Positions 14,348 to 22,535 of a DNA stretch of 28,262 bases are shown here, piece after piece. Numbering within the stretch: position 1 is the stretch's first letter; each line of letters starts with the position of its first letter. The stretch covers positions 1 through 28,262 of the forward strand of contig CAZIPP010000009.1 of assembly GCA_964541215.1 (NCBI GenBank). The letters are read 5' to 3'. The notes below the pieces were generated by a model. It searched no databases and was not told where the DNA came from. It saw nothing but the letters and a program-made list of their open reading frames with translations. This DNA is from SIG469 sp964541215. GTDB taxonomy: Bacteria; Bacillota; Clostridia; Oscillospirales; Oscillospiraceae. Position numbers and translations under genes: made by a program.

Positions 14348-15415
14348 TTGAAATCACGAAAAATTGTATGTGTGACCGCATTGGCTGCGGCAATATCCGT
14401 AAGCCTCAGCGGTTGTTTTTTACTTCCTCAGGAAGCGGAGATACCGTCCCTTCCGCTGGTCACATCTCAAATCGAAGAGGAGTACAAAACGGTAACGGTC
14501 CAGAAAGGTGACCTGGAGCTGACTGCTGATGTGGCCTTTTCCAGCGTGCCCTTGCAGGAGGAAGAACTTAAATTCACCGTCAGCGGTGAGCGGTACGGCG
14601 GAATATATGTTCAGGTGGGAGACAGCGTAAAGGCTGGCGACCTGATGGCTGAGCTTAACAATTCGTCTGTCAACAGCAGCATAGCATCTTTGGATGAGCA
14701 GCTGAGCCAGCTGGAAATAGAGCTGGATATTGCGTCGAAAAGTCTTGATGTTGCTCAACAGCTGAAGGCTCAGACCGGTGAGGACATCTCCGATTATGAG
14801 AAAAAGGTCACCGAGCTGGAGGACGAGATATATATTCTGAACCTGAAACGTCAGGAACTGGAAACGGAAAAAGAAAGCAGAAGGCTTTATGCTTCCATAG
14901 ACGGTACCGTGACCTTTGTTAAAAGCATAAACTCAGGCTCTACGACCATTAAGAACTCCGCTGTTGTGACCATTGCCAATCGTGACCGGTATGTGCTAAG
15001 CGCTTATACCAGCCATTACGAGGTCTTTGAACCCGGCATGAATTTCAGCATTGCTATAGGTGATGTTCCCTATGAAGCAAAGGTGGTAAGTGCCGAAGAG
15101 CTGGGCTTTGAAGCCGAAAGCCGTGACAATAAGGGAACATACGAGGAAAAGGTGTATCTCATGCTCACCGATGAGGATGCTTTCTTTGAAAGCGAAAGCA
15201 TCCGGGGTGAAGTCCATCTGGTGCTGGATTCCAGGCAGGACGTTATGTGGCTGCCCACCAGAGCTGTTATCACCATCGGTGGTCAGCCTATGGTCTACTA
15301 TCAGGACGAAACGGGTCTTCGCAGCGCCAAGCCTGTGGAGGCGGGACTTGAAGCCGACAGCGGCATTGAAATTATTTCCGGTCTTGAAGCCGGTGATGAA
15401 GTTATCGTTGGTTGA
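14348..15415 (+). CDS. Lipoprotein membrane-fusion adaptor 1 (HlyD/MacA-like)
   Basis: A 355-residue exported lipoprotein with signal peptide and lipobox LSGC (Cys23). The first lipoyl half-motif is at 79-103 (GGIYVQVGDSVKAGDLMAEL). A coiled-coil hairpin spans about 112-178. The second lipoyl half begins with YASIDGTVTFVKSI (181-194), followed by beta-barrel and membrane-proximal domains to the end. This is the standard adaptor order of MacA-like proteins, shortened. TTG 14348 is chosen because GGGAG lies upstream and the promoter at 14286-14314 falls inside the longer frame. It is the first gene of the exporter operon. In a one-membrane cell the adaptor would extend from the permease into the wall space. 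Confidence 0.88.
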   Translation: MKSRKIVCVTALAAAISVSLSGCFLLPQEAEIPSLPLVTSQIEEEYKTVTVQKGDLELTADVAFSSVPLQEEELKFTVSGERYGGIYVQVGDSVKAGDLMAELNNSSVNSSIASLDEQLSQLEIELDIASKSLDVAQQLKAQTGEDISDYEKKVTELEDEIYILNLKRQELETEKESRRLYASIDGTVTFVKSINSGSTTIKNSAVVTIANRDRYVLSAYTSHYEVFEPGMNFSIAIGDVPYEAKVVSAEELGFEAESRDNKGTYEEKVYLMLTDEDAFFESESIRGEVHLVLDSRQDVMWLPTRAVITIGGQPMVYYQDETGLRSAKPVEAGLEADSGIEIISGLEAGDEVIVG

Positions 15416-15431
15416 TTGGAGGAAGTAAGTG

Positions 15432-16463
15432 ATGAAAAAAATATTGTGCCTGCTTCTGCCGATCGTTCTTCTTTGCGGGTGCGGCAGCTCCGATGTGCCG
15501 GAGCTGTTGGAGCCTGCCAAGGTGGAAGCTGATATAGAGACTGCCTACCGTGGAGATATTTTCAACGTTGTGATGTATGAAGCCTCCATTGAGCCCGAGG
15601 TAATGGGGCAAAGCTTTTCTTCCGGCGGTAATATCGAAGAGCTTAATATAACTCTGGGCGATGTAGTCCGCGCTGGTGATGTGCTGGCGACTTTGGATAT
15701 GACCGATACTCAGCAGCAGCGTGATGAGCTTGCCGCGCAGATCGAATACAAGACTACCAACCACGAATTTGATATGCGGCGGTTGGAGCTGCAGGCTCAG
15801 CTGGAGGAGGCAGGCGGAGGTTCGGGCGCTCTTGAAGCGCAGCTTATCCGGCTGCAGGCAGAGGAAAAGCAGCAGCTGTTTTCGGTGGAGATCGAGCAGC
15901 TTCAGCAGCAGCTGGAAGCCCTTGACAGAAGCCTTTCCAACGACAAGCTTACTGCTTCCTGCGACGGAACTGTTGTCAAGATGAACGTTCAGCCCGGCGG
16001 CAGCGTCCGCGGAGGTTCAGCCTGCGTATATATAGCGGATGATGATACAAAGGTTATCACCTGCGACTATATTGCCCAGTCGGATATCGAAAAATGCGAT
16101 AGGGTGTATGCCTCCATCGGCGGCGTGGAATACGATGTGGAGTATCAGCCCTATGAGCGGGAGGTTTTTTTGCAGCTGAGTATTTCCGGCGCTGAGATGA
16201 CCTCCACCTTCAGCATAATCGATCCCACCGAGGATATTGAAAACGGTATGTTTACCTGTATCTATCTGGTTACGGACTATGTTGAAGATGTGCTGAAAGT
16301 CCCGTCCAACGCTGTTCATAAGGATTCGGGAGGAAGCTACGTCTATCTTGAACAGAGCGGCGAGCAGGTCAAGCAATACGTTGAAGTCGGCGTGGTGACT
16401 GACGCCGAGGTTCAGATAATTTCAGGTTTGGAGGAAGGAGATGCTTTCTATGTGGCGAGCTAG
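15432..16463 (+). CDS. Lipoprotein membrane-fusion adaptor 2 (HlyD/MacA-like)
   Basis: A 343-residue lipoprotein with hydrophobic signal and lipid Cys17 in LLCGC (the -2 Cys is atypical for a lipobox). The first lipoyl half is at about 68-88 (IEELNITLGDVVRAGDVLATL). A Gln/Glu-rich coiled coil at 92-170 is broken by a GGGSG turn. The second half starts at ASCDGTVVKMNVQPGG (175-190), then a beta domain. GGAGG lies 9 bases before ATG 15432; GTG 15429 is the alternative. The start is 16 bases after adaptor 1 ends and the gene overlaps adaptor 3 by 14 bases, so all three are made together. Its sequence differs clearly from adaptors 1 and 3, so they are not recent duplicates. Confidence 0.87.
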   Translation: MKKILCLLLPIVLLCGCGSSDVPELLEPAKVEADIETAYRGDIFNVVMYEASIEPEVMGQSFSSGGNIEELNITLGDVVRAGDVLATLDMTDTQQQRDELAAQIEYKTTNHEFDMRRLELQAQLEEAGGGSGALEAQLIRLQAEEKQQLFSVEIEQLQQQLEALDRSLSNDKLTASCDGTVVKMNVQPGGSVRGGSACVYIADDDTKVITCDYIAQSDIEKCDRVYASIGGVEYDVEYQPYEREVFLQLSISGAEMTSTFSIIDPTEDIENGMFTCIYLVTDYVEDVLKVPSNAVHKDSGGSYVYLEQSGEQVKQYVEVGVVTDAEVQIISGLEEGDAFYVAS

Positions 16464-17517
16464 GATCACAGCTGTCATCATGGCTGCTGCACTGGTATCT
16501 CTTTCCGGCTGCGGCAGCAGCGATACCGGGACCGCCATGCTCACTCAGGACGGAGCGGCTGCCAAGGCTGCCAATTACCGCACTGCGTTGGCGGAAGAAG
16601 GAGACCTTATAAAGACCTCAGAGCTGTCTCTTGAACCCACATATTATCTTGGTCAGACAATTTACTGCCCTGAAAGCGGACTGTATTTTGAAGGGTTCAG
16701 CGTTTCCAGAAATCAGCTTGTTAAAAAAGGTGAGCTGATAGCCACCTTTACCCGAAAGGGAAGCGAAGCTGAGCTGGAGGCGGCAAAGCTTGCTTTGCAA
16801 AGAGCGGAAGAGGAATATGAAAAATCTGTCGCACGGCTTCAGGCAGAGGTCACTGCTGCCCGGAGCAGGGGAAGCTTATATGCTGAACTGGCGCAGCTGG
16901 AGCTGGAGCAGTATGAGTACAATCAGACAATAGAGCTGGAAAAACTCAGCGCTGCTGTTTCGGAGGCAGAACACGGCTTTGAAAACGAATATATCTATGC
17001 TCCGTTTGATTGCGTAGTTTACAGTCTTGCGTCCCTCGATAAAGGTGTGGAGGTGGACTACGGCAAGGAGATCGCTGAGCTCAAGCAGGCAGACAGCCTT
17101 GTGCTGTTCTCGTCTACCACCGCGAAAAATTTCCTTTACAATATGGATGTTACCGTGGAATACGGTCGCCGTGACGAGCGTGATACCGTAACCGCGAGAG
17201 TGGTTTCCAATGATGCCGTACTGCCCGACGGTGTTGTGGGCAGCGGACACACATATTTCAAGCTGGACGCTGATCTGACCGAGGATGAACTGAATAAACC
17301 CTCCGCATCCGTTACCACCGTTCAGGCGCAGAACGCGCTTTTGGTCCCAAGAGGGGCTGTTGAGGTGGAGGACGGCAGATATTATGTTTCCGTTCTGGAA
17401 GGCGGTATGGTGAAAAAACGTTTCGTTATCCGCGGTATCACCGGCGGAACCGTGGGTGAAAACTGCACTGTTATTCTGGCGGGCATCAAGTCCGGTCAGA
17501 CAGTAATTCTTGACTAA
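16450..17517 (+). CDS. Lipoprotein membrane-fusion adaptor 3 (HlyD/MacA-like)
   Basis: A 355-residue lipoprotein with lipobox LSGC (Cys21). The lipoyl half-motif near residues 76-100 reads GLYFEGFSVSRNQLVKKGEL. The coiled coil is about 103-170 (SEAELEAAKLALQRAEEEYEK onward) and the second half begins YIYAPFDCVVYSLASL. The ends of the hairpin are looser than in adaptors 1 and 2. AAGGAG directly abuts ATG 16441 but is 9 bases from ATG 16450, so the latter is the start. It overlaps the adaptor 2 stop and is followed 11 bases later by the permease. A third adaptor for one permease implies a mixed ring or separate roles. Confidence 0.85.
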   Translation: MWRARITAVIMAAALVSLSGCGSSDTGTAMLTQDGAAAKAANYRTALAEEGDLIKTSELSLEPTYYLGQTIYCPESGLYFEGFSVSRNQLVKKGELIATFTRKGSEAELEAAKLALQRAEEEYEKSVARLQAEVTAARSRGSLYAELAQLELEQYEYNQTIELEKLSAAVSEAEHGFENEYIYAPFDCVVYSLASLDKGVEVDYGKEIAELKQADSLVLFSSTTAKNFLYNMDVTVEYGRRDERDTVTARVVSNDAVLPDGVVGSGHTYFKLDADLTEDELNKPSASVTTVQAQNALLVPRGAVEVEDGRYYVSVLEGGMVKKRFVIRGITGGTVGENCTVILAGIKSGQTVILD

Positions 17518-17528
17518 GGAGGTCCGAT

Positions 17529-20345
17529 ATGCTGCAATTCGTTCTGCAAAAAATGAAGTGCCGCAAGTGGCTGGTCATCAGCCTGCTTATCGGCAACCTG
17601 CTGCTTATTTCCATCGCGGCCTCCAGTCCCATGTATACAAAAGCAGCCCTGTCCCGTATGCTGAATAACGACCTGAAGCAATATGTGACGGAAAACGGGA
17701 AATATCCCAGCGTGGTGCATCTGTATTCCTCAGTCGGTTCGGGAGGACTTGAACAGTTCAATGCCGATCGGGAGATGATCAACAACATAGACGATGAATT
17801 CGGCGTTGAGTCTATCCACGTTATCGAGAATCTGTATCTGGACAATCTTGCGCTGGTGCCCCAGCTTGAAAGGGAAGGGGACAGCAAGGAGAAGGAGTTC
17901 CGGATCGGTTATCTGAAAAATATCGAAGAACATATCAATATCATTTCCGGTGAGCTGTATGACGATGCCATAGCTCAGGACGGCACAGTCAAGGCTATCG
18001 TCAGCCAGAAATGTCTGGTAAATCAGAATCTGCTGGTTGGGGAATCCCTTGAGCTTCAAAGCTTCAAGTTTACCAACGGTGAATGTCTCAAGATAAAGAT
18101 AGTGGGCGTTTATGAAAACTCTGATGCCGAGGACGATTACTGGTATAAGGGACCGGACAGCTATTACCGGGATCTGCTGATATCCGAAGCTGCTTTCAAC
18201 AAGCTGTTTATGACCGATGCCACCGGCGGTTCCGGTGTCAGAGGTCTGTGGTTCGCGGTGATGGATTACAATGATTTCACTGTTGATAATTGTGAAAACA
18301 TCATGACCATCTCCCGCAATTACCGTGAGACCTTCCTTAGCGAGTATTACCACAGCTATAATGATTATTTTTCAGGTATCATTGAAGGATATCTGATAGA
18401 CGCAACCAGAGTTTCCGTAACTCTGCGTATTCTCAGCGTACCTCTCTATGCGCTTTTGGCAGCCTTTGTGTTCATGGTATCCCGCCAGATGCTGGATCAG
18501 GAACAAAACGAAATATCTGTTATCAAAAGCCGAGGCGCAGGCAAGGGGCAGATAATCAGGATATATCTTATCCAGAGCCTGCTGGTAGCAGCTGTGTGCT
18601 TTGTTCTGGGCATACCGCTGGCAATGCTGATATGCCAGATGGTGGGGTCGTCCAACGCGTTTTTGGAATTTGTATCCCGCCAGGCTTTGAAGGTTGAGGT
18701 AACAGGGCAGGTACTGCTTTACGCTTTGGTGGCGGCGCTGCTCAGCGTTGCGGCTATGGTACTGCCGGTGTTTAAATATGCCGATGTGTCCATCGTTGCC
18801 CATAAGCGCACCAAAAGCGTCAAATCAAAACCGTTCTGGCAGAAGCTCTATCTGGATGTGGTATTGCTTGCCCTGTCCCTTTATGGGCTGTACTCCTTTA
18901 ACGGACAGAAAGATGCCCTTGCACAGAAGGTGGCAGAGGGAGCGGGTCTTGATCCGCTGCTGTTCCTTTGCTCTTCATTGTTTATGATAGCCTGCGGACT
19001 TCTGGTGTTCCGCATTATCCCGGCGGTGGTTTGGCTTGTCTATAACATAGGCAAAAAATGGTGGAGACCTTCCATGTACTCATCTTTCCTGTGGGTAATG
19101 CGAACGAAAAACTCTCAGGCGTATATAATCGTTTTCATGGTGGTGACCATCGCCATGGGCGTGTTCAACGCTCAGACGGCAAGAACGGTCAATACAAACG
19201 AAGAAGACCGCATCAATTACATGGCAGGTGCGGATATAGTTATCAAGGAAGTCTGGTCAGACAACGCTCAGGCGGTGGAGGACGACCCACTTGGTATGAC
19301 AGACCTTGCCTACACCGAGCCCGATTACCGCAAATATCTTGAGCTGGAGCAGGCAGACAGCGTTACCCGTGTGCTTTACGATGAGGGATGCACCGTAAAC
19401 GTTACCAACGATATGGGCGGAAACATACAGGTCACTCTCATGGGAATAGACACTCAGGAGTTTGGCAACACCGCATGGTTCAAGGAAGAACTGCTGCCCA
19501 TACATATAAACAATTATCTGAACGCGATTTCACAGACGCCCAACGCGGTGCTGGTGTCTTCCAATTTCCAAGAGCTTTACGGCTACGAGCTTGGAGACGT
19601 GATGACTTACAAAAACTCGTCAGGTGATTCTGCCAGAGGTGTTATCTACGGCTTTGTGGACTATTTCCCCACCTACAACAGCGTGGAACAGGTAACGGGC
19701 AAAGATGGTCTGACAGTGGATGAAAACCGGTTCCTGGTTGTTTCCAATTACGACTATCTGCGTTCGCGCTGGGGAGTAAGACCCTACGAGGTTTGGATCA
19801 AAACAGCGGAGGATACCGACTTTATCTATGACTTTGTTGTTGAAAACGATCTTGATCTGGCAAAGTTTGTGGATGCCAAGGCTCAGATCATCCAGCTGAA
19901 AAATGACCCCATTTTCCAGGGCACCAACGGTATCCTTACAGTGAGCTTTGTGGTCACCCTGCTTATCTGCTCTGTAGGCTTCCTTATCTATTGGGTACTG
20001 TCCATAAATTCACGGTCATTGCAGTTCGGTATATTCCGTGCCATGGGTATGACCATGAAGGAAGTTATCGTAATGCTGGTAAATGAACAGGTCTGGATAT
20101 CCGGATTGTCCATAGTATTTGGCGTTGTGATAGGTGTGCTGGCGTCACGGTTGTATATCCCGCTGGTCCAGCTGGCATACGCCGCAGCAGATACCGTTAT
20201 CCCCCTGCACATAGTTTCCGAAACCTCAGACATGGTGCGGCTGCTGGCAGTGGTGGCAGTAGTCATCGCGGTGTGCATGGTCGTACTTGGCACTCTGATA
20301 TCGAAGATGAAGATATCTCAGGCATTGAAGCTGGGTGAAGATTAG
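17529..20345 (+). CDS. ABC exporter permease with two FtsX (MacB-like) halves
   Basis: A 938-residue integral membrane protein with about ten membrane segments. TM1 is 14-31, then a large extracellular domain (32-295). TMs follow at about 299-318, 346-372, 393-414, 440-455, 475-503 and 529-548. A second extracellular domain spans about 550-800, then TMs at 802-823, 850-875 and 903-924. Both FtsX cores show the usual coupling motif: EISVIKSRGAGKGQIIRIYLIQ (328-349) and FGIFRAMGMTMKEVIVMLVNEQ (833-854). The two halves in one chain make it the equivalent of a MacB or LolCE dimer. AAGGAGG precedes the ATG. With the adaptors upstream and the ATPases downstream it should export a hydrophobic or peptide cargo, or shape the envelope; the cargo is unknown. 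Confidence 0.9.
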   Translation: MLQFVLQKMKCRKWLVISLLIGNLLLISIAASSPMYTKAALSRMLNNDLKQYVTENGKYPSVVHLYSSVGSGGLEQFNADREMINNIDDEFGVESIHVIENLYLDNLALVPQLEREGDSKEKEFRIGYLKNIEEHINIISGELYDDAIAQDGTVKAIVSQKCLVNQNLLVGESLELQSFKFTNGECLKIKIVGVYENSDAEDDYWYKGPDSYYRDLLISEAAFNKLFMTDATGGSGVRGLWFAVMDYNDFTVDNCENIMTISRNYRETFLSEYYHSYNDYFSGIIEGYLIDATRVSVTLRILSVPLYALLAAFVFMVSRQMLDQEQNEISVIKSRGAGKGQIIRIYLIQSLLVAAVCFVLGIPLAMLICQMVGSSNAFLEFVSRQALKVEVTGQVLLYALVAALLSVAAMVLPVFKYADVSIVAHKRTKSVKSKPFWQKLYLDVVLLALSLYGLYSFNGQKDALAQKVAEGAGLDPLLFLCSSLFMIACGLLVFRIIPAVVWLVYNIGKKWWRPSMYSSFLWVMRTKNSQAYIIVFMVVTIAMGVFNAQTARTVNTNEEDRINYMAGADIVIKEVWSDNAQAVEDDPLGMTDLAYTEPDYRKYLELEQADSVTRVLYDEGCTVNVTNDMGGNIQVTLMGIDTQEFGNTAWFKEELLPIHINNYLNAISQTPNAVLVSSNFQELYGYELGDVMTYKNSSGDSARGVIYGFVDYFPTYNSVEQVTGKDGLTVDENRFLVVSNYDYLRSRWGVRPYEVWIKTAEDTDFIYDFVVENDLDLAKFVDAKAQIIQLKNDPIFQGTNGILTVSFVVTLLICSVGFLIYWVLSINSRSLQFGIFRAMGMTMKEVIVMLVNEQVWISGLSIVFGVVIGVLASRLYIPLVQLAYAAADTVIPLHIVSETSDMVRLLAVVAVVIAVCMVVLGTLISKMKISQALKLGED

Positions 20346-20407
20346 TCGAAAACTTAAAGCTTCGACCTTTTGGGCTCCTGAGCTTGAGGTCAACAATGAC
20401 CGACCTC
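20345..20407 (+). terminator. Two weak hairpins between permease and ATPase genes
   Basis: GTCGAA (20345-20350) pairs with TTCGAC (20361-20366), followed by CTTTT. GAGGTC (20386-20391) pairs with GACCTC (20402-20407), followed by ATTTTG. Both are short. They may cause partial termination or mark a processing site inside the operon, in the only gap over 100 bases between its genes. Confidence 0.35.
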
Positions 20408-20506
20408 ATTTTGCTTTGCAAAAACGAACAAAACCCGGCGCAAACCCTGGAACAAATATGATGATGGATGTTGTTGTATTTGTTTCGGAAAGGAAGAATG
20501 TGAATC

Positions 20507-21184
20507 GTGAGTAATATGATTATGACGGCCAAAGCCGTCAAAAAAGGATACAAAACTCCGAGCGGAGATATCTTCTGGGCATTGAAGGGTATCGATATGG
20601 AGATACCCGAAGGCAAACTGACCATCCTCAAAGGACGAAGCGGCAGCGGCAAGACCACACTTATGAACATCATGGGCGCTCTTGATGACCCCACTGAAGG
20701 CGAAGTGCTGCTTAAAGGTGAAAGTCTGCAAAAACTGTCTGACGCTGAAAAGACAAGGCTCAGAAGAAGCTCCATAGGCTTTGTATTTCAGTCCGTAGCG
20801 CTTATCCCCATAATGACTGCCTATGAAAACGTGGAATACGCTCTGCGTCTTGGCGGCTATGAAGGGGACAGAAAGGAACGTGCTTTGGAATGCTTGGATA
20901 TGGTAGGACTTTCCAAGCGTGTAAACCATATGCCTCAGGAGCTGTCCGGCGGTGAGCAGCAGCGAGTAGCCATCGCCAGAGCCATCGCGCATCGACCCGG
21001 CATAGTGTTTGCCGACGAACCTACCGGTGAGCTGGATACCAATACAGCCATTTCGGTGGTCAAAATATTCAAGGAGCTGAACGCTTCCCAGAACATAACC
21101 ATCGTAATGACCACCCACGATACTGGATTTATGGAGATAGGCGACTGTGTATACGAGCTGGAAGACGGGGAGTTGAAGCTATGA
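20507..21184 (+). CDS. ABC exporter ATPase 1 (MacB/LolD-like)
   Basis: A 225-residue ATPase. Walker A is GRSGSGKT (43-50), the Q-loop is in FVFQSVALIP, the signature is LSGGEQQR (146-153), Walker B is IVFADEPTGELD (166-177), and the switch His is in TTHD. ADEPTGELD with LSGGEQQR is characteristic of the MacB/LolD/FtsE group that works with FtsX-type permeases. The frame opens with GTG 20507, about 12 bases after AAAGGAAG; ATG 20516 is possible. It shares an ATGA overlap with ATPase 2. The permease ends 161 bases upstream without a clear new promoter, so it is probably in the same operon. Confidence 0.92.
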   Translation: MSNMIMTAKAVKKGYKTPSGDIFWALKGIDMEIPEGKLTILKGRSGSGKTTLMNIMGALDDPTEGEVLLKGESLQKLSDAEKTRLRRSSIGFVFQSVALIPIMTAYENVEYALRLGGYEGDRKERALECLDMVGLSKRVNHMPQELSGGEQQRVAIARAIAHRPGIVFADEPTGELDTNTAISVVKIFKELNASQNITIVMTTHDTGFMEIGDCVYELEDGELKL

Positions 21185-22068
21185 GCGAGCAGGAATATAT
21201 CATCGAGTGTGACAACCTTGTAAAAATATATAAAACCGAAGATATCGAGGTCATGGCACTGCAGGGATTGGACTGCAAAGTCAGACCCGGTGAGCTGATG
21301 GCCATTATCGGCAACAGCGGCAGCGGCAAGTCCACCTTTTTGAATATGATAGGCGGACTTGACCGCCCCACCGCAGGCAGACTCTATGTTGACGGCAAGG
21401 ATCTTTTCAAGTTTACCGAGGCGGAGCTGGTGCAGTATAAGCGCCATACGGTGGGCTTTGTCTGGCAGAACAATGCACGAAACCTGATATCTTATCTGAC
21501 AGCCCTGCAAAATGTTATGATGCCCATGCTGTTTACGACCGAAACGGAAAAGAAGCAGCGTGCCGAGTACCTGCTGGAGCTGGTGGGCATGAGCCACAAA
21601 AAAGACAGCCGTCTCAATCAGCTGTCCGGCGGTGAGCAGCAGCGTATTGCCATAGCCATAGCTCTTGCCAATAACCCCAAAATACTGCTGGCTGACGAAC
21701 CCACAGGCTCTGTCGATCCCAAGACGGCGGCTTACATCTTTGATACTTTCCGTCGGCTGAACAAGGAGCTGGGTCTGACCATCGTTATAGTCACCCACGA
21801 TATGTCTGTTGCCGGTAAGGTTGAACGTGTTGTCTCCATTCGGGACGGCAAGATAAGCTCTGAACGCATAATGAAAACAGATTACCTCGACAGACTGCAG
21901 GAAGCTTCACTTTTCGATGGCATAAGCCATGAGGAATATGCGGTGCTTGACAGAGCGAACCGCCTTCAGGTACCGCCTGAAATGCTGGCACAGACCGGTA
22001 TCGACGGCAGCCGTGTTAAAATGACTGTTGAAAACGGCAGGATAATCATTTCCCCGCCGGAACAGTGA
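21181..22068 (+). CDS. ABC exporter ATPase 2 with AbrB/SpoVT-like C-terminal domain
   Basis: A 295-residue ATPase of the MacB/LolD group: Walker A GNSGSGKS (44-51), signature LSGGEQQR (148-155), Walker B LLADEPTGSVD (169-179), switch His in VTHD (204-207). After the ATPase core (ending about 228) there is an extra 65 residues. Residues 253-292 (YAVLDRANRLQVPPEMLAQ, a short turn, then RVKMTVENGRIIISP) match the swapped-hairpin AbrB/SpoVT pattern of G-R-hydrophobic-x-hydrophobic-P, a helix, then two strands. The usual Gly before Arg is Asn here. It differs from ATPase 1 throughout, so the two probably form a heterodimer on the fused permease. It overlaps ATPase 1 by ATGA. Confidence 0.9.
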   Translation: MSEQEYIIECDNLVKIYKTEDIEVMALQGLDCKVRPGELMAIIGNSGSGKSTFLNMIGGLDRPTAGRLYVDGKDLFKFTEAELVQYKRHTVGFVWQNNARNLISYLTALQNVMMPMLFTTETEKKQRAEYLLELVGMSHKKDSRLNQLSGGEQQRIAIAIALANNPKILLADEPTGSVDPKTAAYIFDTFRRLNKELGLTIVIVTHDMSVAGKVERVVSIRDGKISSERIMKTDYLDRLQEASLFDGISHEEYAVLDRANRLQVPPEMLAQTGIDGSRVKMTVENGRIIISPPEQ

Positions 22069-22102
22069 TACCGTGACCGGAATTGTGCATTGCGCTGCCC
22101 TT

Positions 22103-22135
22103 GTCATTCTGAGGAGCGGAGCGACGAAGAATCTT
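22103..22135 (+). repeat. Interspersed repeat, GTCATTCTGAGGAG family
   Basis: GTCATTCTGAGGAG, a short GC-rich palindromic turn, then ACGAAGAATCTT. It shares its left arm with the elements at 7094-7258 and 28110-28262. From memory, repeats of this shape are scattered through many bacterial genomes. It lies just after the ATPase 2 gene and close to the assembly gap. Confidence 0.6.
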
Positions 22136-22158
22136 AAACAAACATTTCTGCAAAGGAC

Positions 22159-22410
22159 GTTCCCTTCGGGAACAAAACATGGTACCGGTTTTCAAGTGCT
22201 GTGCGCACTGTGTTATATGCNNNNNNNNNNNNNNNNNNNNNNNNNNNNNNNNNNNNNNNNNNNNNNNNNNNNNNNNNNNNNNNNNNNNNNNNNNNNNNNN
22301 NNNNNNNNNNNNNNNNNNNNATCCCGGGAAAGAAAAAGAAAAATGGGGGGGCATTAAAGAGTGAGCAGTGCATTTTCAATTTCGCACTATGTCCGGTTCC
22401 CGAAGGGAAC
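22159..22410. repeat. Short palindromes flanking the gap in opposite orientation
   Basis: GTTCCCTTCGGGAAC (22159-22173) and its exact reverse complement GTTCCCGAAGGGAAC (22396-22410) lie on opposite sides of the gap. They could be the two ends of one inverted element or two copies of a dispersed hairpin. Confidence 0.6.
22221..22320. other. Assembly gap of 100 Ns
   Basis: Exactly 100 unknown bases, the usual placeholder for a gap of unknown size. Repeats on both sides probably stopped assembly. Gene order across this point is a scaffolding inference. Confidence 0.98.
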
Positions 22411-22475
22411 TGCTCTGGGGAAGTATTGTTCTGTGTGCCTATTTCCCCACATGACTGTCATTTTCGGCAAAAAGG

Positions 22476-22504
22476 TTGAATTCTTAATAAACATTTATTA
22501 GAAT
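22476..22504 (+). promoter_or_regulatory. Promoter of the peptide transport operon
   Basis: TTGAAT (22476-22481), 17 bases, TAGAAT (22499-22504), about 30 bases before the start of the first permease gene. Confidence 0.5.
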
Positions 22505-22535
22505 TAAAAGATAACTAATGATAGGATAACTGCAT

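Larger units (their letters stand above)
22069..22535. other. Intergenic region with repeats and scaffold gap
   Basis: No gene is visible. The region holds the interspersed repeat (22103-22135), mirror-image short palindromes on either side of the gap (22159-22173 and 22396-22410), 100 Ns (22221-22320), a 7-bp hairpin (22416-22422 with 22443-22449), and the promoter of the transport operon (22476-22504). Confidence 0.8.

Noticed and set aside
22321..22360. A purine-rich, G-run stretch next to the gap as a functional element
   Set aside because: It lies at a contig end, where low-complexity runs are often assembly or sequencing artefacts.
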